Below are positions 1-5,527 of a stretch of 5,527 bases of DNA, one piece after another; position 1 is the first letter of the stretch; every line of letters begins with the position of its first letter. The DNA lies in contig DPZM01000113.1 in the NCBI GenBank assembly GCA_003535955.1, positions 1 to 5,527 of the forward strand, in the 5' to 3' direction. The notes under the pieces are model-generated. The model was not told the DNA's origin. It was given only the letters and a program-made list of their open reading frames with translations, and did not search any database. The position numbers and the translations under genes were made by a program. This stretch comes from Lachnospiraceae bacterium (lineage in GTDB: Bacteria > Bacillota > Clostridia > Lachnospirales > Lachnospiraceae).

Positions 1-787
1 TAAGAGATCCCAACGAACATCTGGCGACATCACCCATTGTATACATTCCGTTAGCTTCCAGCTTCCTTGCGATCCCCTTGCCAACCCGCCAGAAATCCGT
101 CAGGGGCTTATGTCCCCACAGAAGCCTTCTGTAGGACATTTCATCGATATCAGCAACCCTGACACCATCATCATCGGCTTCAACATGCTTGGCCACTATA
201 TCCATGGCCACCTTGGCCAGGTACAGGTTTGTTCCTATTCCCGCCGTGGCCGTGATACCTGTTTCTTCGAGGACATCTTTTATCATGCGTACAGCAAGCT
301 CGCGGGGAGTCATATCATATGTTTTAAGATAAGCGGTTACATCCATGAACACTTCATCCACGGAATAAACATGAATATCCTCAGGTGCAATGTACTTAAG
401 GTAGATATCGTATATATGGGTGCTTATTTCCATATATCGGGACATGTGGGGAACTGCCGCAATATAATCAAGCTTAAGATACGGGTCCTTTGATAACTCT
501 TCGGAATCGGTCGAACTTCCCCTAAACCCATGAGGAGCTATCATTTTAAGTCTATCCTCATTTATCTTTTTAACGGCACTGACAACCTCAAATAGCCTGG
601 CCCTGCCGGGGATCCCGTAAGCCTTGAGTGAAGGAGTAACGGCAAGACATATCGTTTTCTCTGTCCGTTCGGTATCGGCAACCACAAGATTGGTGGTTAA
701 GGGGTCGAGATCACGGTCCATGCATTCAACGGACGCATAAAAGGATTTAAGATCTATTGCTATAAATTTACGTATATCATCAACCAT
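1..787 (-). CDS. Y-family (DinB/UmuC-like) translesion DNA polymerase, 3'-truncated by window edge
   Basis: This reading frame is open from an ATG at 787 to the window edge (262 full codons, no stop), so the C-terminal part is missing. It encodes a Y-family error-prone DNA polymerase that would copy past damaged bases in the cytoplasm. Residues 9-22 read IAIDLKSFYASVEC, the family's motif I, with metal ligand D12 and the aromatic steric-gate position Y17. SVDEVFMD at 142-149 supplies catalytic D144 and E145. GIGTNLYLAKVAMD at 183-196 is the conserved palm segment, and WRVGKGIARKLEANG near 233-247 matches the helix-hairpin-helix thumb region. The rest of the thumb and the little finger lie outside. 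The stretch between GIPGRARLFEV (58-68) and the DE motif is about 30 residues longer than I recall for DinB, typical of a clostridial subgroup. The start overlaps the upstream sensor's stop by 8 nt, implying translational coupling. Family is certain; the exact subfamily (Pol IV versus UvrX/UmuC-like) is not. Confidence 0.93.
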   Translation of the reverse strand, partial: MVDDIRKFIAIDLKSFYASVECMDRDLDPLTTNLVVADTERTEKTICLAVTPSLKAYGIPGRARLFEVVSAVKKINEDRLKMIAPHGFRGSSTDSEELSKDPYLKLDYIAAVPHMSRYMEISTHIYDIYLKYIAPEDIHVYSVDEVFMDVTAYLKTYDMTPRELAVRMIKDVLEETGITATAGIGTNLYLAKVAMDIVAKHVEADDDGVRVADIDEMSYRRLLWGHKPLTDFWRVGKGIARKLEANGMYTMGDVARCSLGSL

Positions 788-3700
788 TCTGTGTTATCTT
801 CACCTGCAGTTCGAAGAGATCCTTACATCTTGAGAAGCTGTCCATAAGCTTGGGTGAGAACGTTCCGCATTCACCGTTTTTTATCATATTGTAAGCTTCT
901 TCACAGGAATAAGCATCCTTATATACTCGCTTGCTCACAAGAGCATCGTAGCAGTCCGCCACCGAAACTATCTGGGCAGATATAGGGATCATGTCACCCG
1001 ACAGGGCATCCGGATAACCCTTACCATCATACTTCTCATGATGATGACGGCATATTTCCATGGATATACGCATGTATGTCTTATCCCAGTCGGCCGGCAT
1101 CTTGTTAAGTATTTCGCAGCCGCTCAGGGTATGGGTCTTCATTATGGCGAATTCTTCCTCGGTAAGACGACCCGGCTTAAGAAGTATGCTGTCAGGGATC
1201 ATGATCTTACCCACATCATGAAGCGCACTGGCCGAGGTAATTATATCCACAAGCTCGGGGGTCAGCCCGTATTCCGGATAATCCGTCATTATCTGATTAG
1301 CCATTATGTTGGTAAAGCTCTTGACTCTTCTTACATGCTGACCGCTCTCCTCATCCCTTCCTTCAACAACGTTACCCATGAGTTCTATGATATCATTGTT
1401 CATCCTGTTAAGGGATTCATTCTTCTCCTTGAGCTGTATCGTTCGTTCCTGAACCTTCTGTTCAAGCTTCTCCTGCTGTTCCCTCTCCTTGCGTATTTCT
1501 TCATCAACACTGTGGAAGCCCAGGATGAAGCCATACAATCTTCCGTCGGCAATATCGGCAACACACTTCATCTGGTAATATTCAACCATTCCGTCCTTAT
1601 TGACTATCCTGAAATTAACGAAATAAGCCACATCATGGTTTAGATGCTTCTTGATATGACTCTTGCTGGTCCCGTTCAGGAACATCTTTCTGTCTTCAGG
1701 TATGATGAGAGTCTCGGCTATAAGATCCATCATGTGGTTATAATTGTTCTCGTTCTCCCATCCGGTAAACCTTTCGGTGAACATATCGCCTATACGGTAA
1801 TGGGTAACACCCACTGAGTCCTTGGTCTCTACATTTGCAACATAAGCCACCCAGTCAAAATCACCCGTAAGGCCTGTTATAACGGCATCGCTCTTAAGAG
1901 CCTTCTCAAGGCCCTTCATATACTTCATCTCATGAAGTATCTCGTCATTACAGTCAATAAAGGCAATGACCACACTTAAGACCTTGCCTGTGATATCGAT
2001 ATCCACTGTAGATACCCTGAACTCATAATATCTTGGCTCATCATCGGGTACTATCTTCCTGAAACGTACTGCATAGGAATTACGTTTTTTAAGCTTCTTT
2101 CTGATGATGGGAATACCGATCTCATCATACATTTTGGGTTTATCGTCTTCATATACGTTATCTCTTACGTATTGGTTGAATATATCGGTATACTTGGCCC
2201 CCAGACGGATCATGTTTCCGAACTTGCCGTCGTCATTTGTTTCAAGCCGGAAGGTCTGTAAGTCTTCCGTTTCAAGATTAACCTTGAAAACCGAAGAATA
2301 ATCCCTTGCAAGTATACCTATGATATCGAAGTTTTGCTGCTGCAGCTGCGCAACACCCTTGATCTCTGTGTTGGCCTTTTTAAGCTTACGGCTGGCCCGT
2401 ACAACACGGATCATTGAAGTGGCCAGAAGGATGATTATTATTACAAGAAGCAGGATTATCAGCGCAAAAACGAAGCCTTCGGAACTTATAAGGGCGGCTA
2501 TGCCTTTCTTTTGCGGATTAGGGTCAATGGACTGGGCTTCAAGCATCAGATAATTAAGGGCTTTCCCCTTGGAGGAGATATATGAAGCCCTGTTTAAGAG
2601 GGTATAAAGTCCTATATTTCCTCTCTTTACACCAATTGACATTTCAAGCTTCTGGGGAAGCGTTATCATCTTTAAGTCGGCAAGATCCTTATTGTTGTCT
2701 GTTATCTTGTCTGCTCTCTTTGACCTTAAAATGGTGCATGTTACATTTTCATCAGCGACAGCCTGCATGCAGGCTTCTTCTGTGGGATATTCAAGCATCT
2801 TGCTTGATGAATAATACTCTTCATCAAAATACTTTGCGATACCCTTTACGGGATAGGCAAGGGTTGCAAGAGAACCTTCGGTATATACGTCCTTATAGAT
2901 CAGTGCCATGGATTCATCCGCAATGACATTGGTAAAAACGTAATCATTCAGCTCTGACTGATACAGATAGGCAGGCACCGGAAAGACAGCATCCACTTCT
3001 TCGGCTTCCAGAGCCTTGATAAGCCCGTCATAGTCATCATAGTGGCTAAACTCTATGTCTATATTTAAATCAAGTGAATTCGTGAACTCCTGAAAGGCTT
3101 CGTATATGAATCCGAAGGATTCTCCGGTTTCATCATTATAATGGCTGTATGGTTGGAAATCCTTAAGCGTTCCGACGCGGATCGAATCATGTGCATCCAC
3201 CCAATCCTGCTCAACCCCTCTTAAGCTCTTATCGAACTTACCGGTTGAATCGAAGGAGTTCTGAATACTTGCAAGCATTCCTTCCGTAGATGTTGATATT
3301 GTCTCAACAGCATTGTTTATAGACTTTAAGAGGGTTCTTTTTTTGGAGCTTACTGCCAGATAATAGTCAACGCTTCCGGCCTTCCTTGTAACTACAAGTC
3401 CCTCTTCGGCAGCGCTGTTCTGAGCAAAGATAGCCTTCACTTCACCGTTGTTAATGGCATTGATACAGGCAGCTTCGCTGTCATACACGGTAATATCGCA
3501 ATATAAGCCCAGCTTCTTGTCCCATTCCTCCGCATATTCCGAAATGGCTGAGGGAACTCCGAGGGTAGTATGCGATATAGATGTTATCATAAAGTTATCA
3601 CTGTTTGTACCTGAGGGAAGACACAGAAAATAGTCAACCGAATTCATGGGCTGATTGGGGAAAAGAACATCGATCTGATTCTGCTTTATATTGTATTTGA

Positions 3701-4076
3701 TCTCTTCATTTTTCGCCTTGGCTTCAAGATCGTCATAATAGGCAGTCTCATTAAATGATCTGGGCATACCGGGCATTAAGTCTATCTTACCCAGCATGAA
3801 CTGTTCGAGCAGGGAATTGAAATCACCGTAAACATAATCATACTTCCAACCCGAGAAATTACCTATAGCCTGAAGATATTCATAACCGAAACCGCTCTTG
3901 GTACCCTTGTCGTAATTCTCGCCGAAATAACTCTCATCATAAAAATAAGCAACCGAAACCTCACGTAACTCGGATTCCGTTGCTCCGTAAATATTTTGAA
4001 CACATGTAAGAATGCTTAAGACCAGCATCCCCAAAGCGACTGATATACTAATTATCCGTCTGGAAAAATCACGCAC
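780..4076 (-). CDS. Membrane sensor HD-GYP cyclic-di-GMP phosphodiesterase with two extracellular SBP domains and two PAS-like modules
   Basis: A 1098-residue transmembrane signalling protein, likely hydrolysing cyclic-di-GMP in the cytoplasm in response to an extracellular ligand. An N-terminal signal or anchor (basic RR at 6-7, hydrophobic 8-25) is followed by two SBP_bac_3-like modules (about 38-262 and 297-515). A single TM helix (534-556) with basic flank comes next, then two mutually similar PAS-like modules (585-713 and 732-861). A charged coiled coil (about 858-900) leads into the HD-GYP domain (about 900-1085). HD-GYP signatures are complete: GQHVRRV with H914, ALHDVGK with H953/D954, H982, HHEKYDGKGYP from H1012, and ADCYDAL with D1041. 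Activity as a phosphodiesterase is therefore plausible, though the ligand is unknown and no GGDEF or EAL domain is present. The start is GTG at 4076; an in-frame TGA 15 nt upstream excludes a longer form, and ATG at codon 17 would destroy the signal segment. It has its own promoter and overlaps the polymerase gene downstream. Confidence 0.95.
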   Translation of the reverse strand: MRDFSRRIISISVALGMLVLSILTCVQNIYGATESELREVSVAYFYDESYFGENYDKGTKSGFGYEYLQAIGNFSGWKYDYVYGDFNSLLEQFMLGKIDLMPGMPRSFNETAYYDDLEAKAKNEEIKYNIKQNQIDVLFPNQPMNSVDYFLCLPSGTNSDNFMITSISHTTLGVPSAISEYAEEWDKKLGLYCDITVYDSEAACINAINNGEVKAIFAQNSAAEEGLVVTRKAGSVDYYLAVSSKKRTLLKSINNAVETISTSTEGMLASIQNSFDSTGKFDKSLRGVEQDWVDAHDSIRVGTLKDFQPYSHYNDETGESFGFIYEAFQEFTNSLDLNIDIEFSHYDDYDGLIKALEAEEVDAVFPVPAYLYQSELNDYVFTNVIADESMALIYKDVYTEGSLATLAYPVKGIAKYFDEEYYSSSKMLEYPTEEACMQAVADENVTCTILRSKRADKITDNNKDLADLKMITLPQKLEMSIGVKRGNIGLYTLLNRASYISSKGKALNYLMLEAQSIDPNPQKKGIAALISSEGFVFALIILLLVIIIILLATSMIRVVRASRKLKKANTEIKGVAQLQQQNFDIIGILARDYSSVFKVNLETEDLQTFRLETNDDGKFGNMIRLGAKYTDIFNQYVRDNVYEDDKPKMYDEIGIPIIRKKLKKRNSYAVRFRKIVPDDEPRYYEFRVSTVDIDITGKVLSVVIAFIDCNDEILHEMKYMKGLEKALKSDAVITGLTGDFDWVAYVANVETKDSVGVTHYRIGDMFTERFTGWENENNYNHMMDLIAETLIIPEDRKMFLNGTSKSHIKKHLNHDVAYFVNFRIVNKDGMVEYYQMKCVADIADGRLYGFILGFHSVDEEIRKEREQQEKLEQKVQERTIQLKEKNESLNRMNNDIIELMGNVVEGRDEESGQHVRRVKSFTNIMANQIMTDYPEYGLTPELVDIITSASALHDVGKIMIPDSILLKPGRLTEEEFAIMKTHTLSGCEILNKMPADWDKTYMRISMEICRHHHEKYDGKGYPDALSGDMIPISAQIVSVADCYDALVSKRVYKDAYSCEEAYNMIKNGECGTFSPKLMDSFSRCKDLFELQVKITQNG
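800..805 (-). promoter_or_regulatory. Ribosome binding site for the Y-family polymerase
   Basis: On the minus strand AGGTGA lies inside the last codons of the HD-GYP gene, 12 nt before the ATG at 787. The spacing is a little long for an independent site. With the 8-nt stop/start overlap, this suggests that ribosomes finishing the sensor re-initiate on the polymerase. It supports the ATG at 787 as the start, because the conserved motif I begins only eight residues later. Confidence 0.5.
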
Positions 4077-4083
4077 TGAAAAA

Positions 4084-4095
4084 CACCATCATCCT
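4084..4095 (-). promoter_or_regulatory. Weak ribosome binding region for the GTG-started sensor gene
   Basis: The minus strand reads AGGATGATGGTG and then 7 nt before the GTG at 4076. GGTG is at good spacing but is a short Shine-Dalgarno match; AGGA is a better match but 15 nt away. The weak site plus the GTG start suggest low expression, as is common for sensor proteins. Two ATGs in this segment are out of frame with the gene. Confidence 0.4.
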
Positions 4096-4126
4096 ATGTT
4101 TATTACAAATACATATCAATGTAGAT

Positions 4127-4135
4127 ATTATATCA
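4127..4135 (-). promoter_or_regulatory. Extended -10 promoter for the sensor-polymerase operon
   Basis: The minus strand carries TGATATAAT, a perfect -10 hexamer (TATAAT, 4132 to 4127) preceded by the TGn extension. At 17-bp spacing the -35 position reads TATATT, a poor match, consistent with an extended -10 promoter of the housekeeping sigma factor. Predicted transcription start is near 4120, giving a leader of about 44 nt before the GTG. It lies downstream of the glyQS terminator, so the sensor and polymerase would be transcribed separately from glyQS. Confidence 0.6.
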
Positions 4136-4154
4136 AATATTTGTACAAAAATAT

Positions 4155-4197
4155 AGCATAATATAAAAGGAACATATCCATACAGACATGTTCCTTT
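4155..4197 (-). terminator. Rho-independent terminator of glyQS
   Basis: Starting 22 nt after the glyQS stop, the minus-strand transcript forms a 13-bp stem (AAAGGAACATGTC with GATATGTTCCTTT) closed by a 6-nt loop TGTATG. A U-rich but interrupted tail, UUUUAUAUUAU, follows. One stem pair is a G-U wobble that would be an A-C mismatch in the opposite transcript, so the structure favours the minus-strand orientation. The GC content of the stem is modest and the tail is imperfect, so termination may be partial. Confidence 0.75.
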
Positions 4198-4219
4198 AAA
4201 AGTCATTTGTTATCTAACG

Positions 4220-5527
4220 TTAAAAGGTGAACTTATCTTCGAAATAAGCCTTAAGATCCTCGATCTTTACACGTTCCTGCTCCATACTGTCACGATCTCT
4301 TACCGTAACGGCCCCGTCCGTTTCCGAATCAAAATCATATGTTATGCAGAAGGGAGTGCCTATCTCATCCTGCCGTCTGTATCTCTTACCTATATTACCC
4401 CTGTCATCAAATTCACAGTTGTATTTTTTGGAAAGCTCGTTAAATATCTTCTCGGCACCTTCGTTAAGCTTCTTGGATAAAGGAAGTACGCCGATCTTTA
4501 CGGGAGCAAGCGCGGGATGGAAATGAAGGACGGTACGCACATCATTTCTCTCGGCGTCAAGTACTTCCTCATCATAAGCTTCACACAGGAAGGCTAAAAC
4601 AACCCTGTCAGCTCCGAGCGAAGGTTCAACAACGTATGGAATGTACTTCTCATTAAGCTCATCATCGAAATAGTCCATGGGTTCACCCGAAGTATTCTGA
4701 TGCTGGGTAAGGTCGTAATCGGTCCTGGATGCGATACCCCAGAGCTCGCCCCAGTCGGTAAAAGGAAACGCATACTCTATATCGGTTGTATGATCACTGT
4801 AGAAGGATAATTCCTCGGGATCGTGATCCCTTAACCTTAAGTGCTCCTCCTTTAGTCCAAGATCAAGAAGCCACTTATAGCAGAAGCTCCTCCAATACTC
4901 AAACCATTCGGTCTGGGTACCGGGCTTGCAGAAGAATTCAAGCTCCATCTGTTCGAACTCCCTTGTCCTGAAGGTGAAGTTACCGGGAGTTATCTCATTC
5001 CTGAATGACTTACCTATCTGACCGATACCAAAGGGCACCTTCTTGCGTGAGGTACGCTGAACATTCTTGAAATTGACGAATATCCCCTGTGCCGTTTCAG
5101 GTCTTAAGTATACAGTATTCTTGGCATCCTCGGTCACACCCTGGAAGGTCTTGAACATGAGGTTGAACTGCCTTATATCCGTGAAATTATGCTTGCCGCA
5201 TGAGGGACAGGGAATGTTGTGCTCATCGATGAACTGTTTCATCTTTTCGTTGCCCCATCCGTCAACGCTCGAATCAAGGCTTATACCCTTTTCTTCGCAG
5301 AAATTCTCTATAAGCTGGTCGGCACGGAAACGCTCATGACATTCCTTACAGTCCATCAGGGGATCCGAGAAGCTTCCCAAATGGCCGGAAGCAACCCAGG
5401 TCTGGGGATTCATGAGGATGGCACAGTCCACACCTACATTGTAGGGATTCTCCTGGATGAACTTCTGCCACCATGCTCTTTTTACATTGTTTTTCAGTTC
5501 AACGCCGAGATTACCGTAATCCCATGT
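4220..5527 (-). CDS. glyQS: Glycyl-tRNA synthetase, alpha2 (single-chain) type, 5'-truncated by window edge
   Basis: This class II synthetase charges tRNA-Gly with glycine using ATP, in the cytoplasm. The frame is open to the window edge, giving 435 residues starting in the conserved TWDYGNLGVELKNN segment. About 25-30 N-terminal residues should be missing compared with the usual length of about 460. The in-frame GTG at 5431 is internal, not the start. Visible landmarks (fragment numbering): ILMNPQTW near 37-44; CKEC (60-63) and CPSC (107-110), a probable zinc-binding pair; RPETAQG (142-148) of the substrate pocket; class II motif 2 from FRNE (175-178) through REFEQMELEFF (189-199); motif 3 with GADR (315-318); and a C-terminal anticodon-binding domain from about 343. 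It is the alpha2 form, unrelated in architecture to the GlyQ/GlyS alpha2beta2 enzyme. A T-box leader, common for this gene in Firmicutes, would lie beyond the right edge. A hairpin terminator follows. Confidence 0.98.
   Translation of the reverse strand, partial: TWDYGNLGVELKNNVKRAWWQKFIQENPYNVGVDCAILMNPQTWVASGHLGSFSDPLMDCKECHERFRADQLIENFCEEKGISLDSSVDGWGNEKMKQFIDEHNIPCPSCGKHNFTDIRQFNLMFKTFQGVTEDAKNTVYLRPETAQGIFVNFKNVQRTSRKKVPFGIGQIGKSFRNEITPGNFTFRTREFEQMELEFFCKPGTQTEWFEYWRSFCYKWLLDLGLKEEHLRLRDHDPEELSFYSDHTTDIEYAFPFTDWGELWGIASRTDYDLTQHQNTSGEPMDYFDDELNEKYIPYVVEPSLGADRVVLAFLCEAYDEEVLDAERNDVRTVLHFHPALAPVKIGVLPLSKKLNEGAEKIFNELSKKYNCEFDDRGNIGKRYRRQDEIGTPFCITYDFDSETDGAVTVRDRDSMEQERVKIEDLKAYFEDKFTF

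Noticed and set aside
110..493. Plus-strand ORF of 127 codons
   Set aside because: It lies antisense to the Y-family polymerase, whose motifs and unbroken frame are clear, and its translation shows no recognisable domain.
796..815. Possible LexA (SOS) box upstream of the polymerase
   Set aside because: The minus strand has CGAAC near the end of the sensor gene, but the second half-site four bases on reads GGTG and not GTTC. No full GAAC-N4-GTTC site was seen there or in 4077-4219.
1038..1643. Plus-strand ORF of 201 codons
   Set aside because: It is antisense to the HD-GYP and coiled-coil coding region, with no plausible family features. The same holds for the shorter plus-strand ORFs within 2104-3633 and 4344-5339.
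1890..1901. Perfect 12-bp palindrome GCTCTTAAGAGC
   Set aside because: It lies within the sensor coding sequence over Ala-Leu-Lys-Ser codons and has no tail or context suggesting a terminator or operator.
4069..4092. Seven-codon minus-strand ORF (MMVFFSA) overlapping the sensor's GTG start
   Set aside because: It has no good ribosome binding site of its own and is short enough to occur by chance, so a leader-peptide role is not supported.
4091..4119. Alternative promoter TTGATA-17 bp-TAGGAT on the minus strand
   Set aside because: It matches consensus fairly well, but transcription would begin only about 8 nt before the GTG and remove the ribosome binding region. The extended -10 upstream is more credible.

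Overview
The window looks like a chromosomal segment from a Clostridia-type Firmicute, most likely a Lachnospiraceae member (Butyrivibrio/Roseburia-like). This rests on three things: moderate GC with many ATA and CTT/TTA codons, a single-chain (alpha2) glycyl-tRNA synthetase, and a Y-family polymerase of a type I associate with clostridial 'DNA repair protein' entries. The taxonomic call is inference from memory, not from a search.

All three genes lie on the minus strand and are read right to left. At the right edge is the 3' part of glyQS (5527 to 4220), lacking only the first few codons. A 143-bp intergenic region follows (4219 to 4077). It holds a convincing hairpin terminator for glyQS (about 4155-4197), then an extended -10 promoter (4127-4135) for the next gene. 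That gene (4076 to 780, GTG start) encodes a 1098-residue membrane sensor. Its order is signal/TM segment, two extracytoplasmic solute-binding (SBP family 3) modules, a TM helix, two duplicated PAS-like modules, a coiled coil and an intact C-terminal HD-GYP domain. It is therefore a probable ligand-controlled cyclic-di-GMP phosphodiesterase. Its stop codon overlaps by 8 nt the start of a Y-family (DinB/UmuC-like) translesion DNA polymerase (787 to 1), which runs off the left edge.

Functionally, glyQS is an independent housekeeping unit closed by its own terminator. The sensor and the polymerase look like a translationally coupled operon driven from the 4.1-kb promoter. That pairing of a surface-sensing c-di-GMP hydrolase with a translesion polymerase, without a visible LexA site, is the most unusual thing in the window. 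I see no mobile elements, CRISPR arrays, RNA genes or long repeats. No gene-free stretch exceeds 143 bp.
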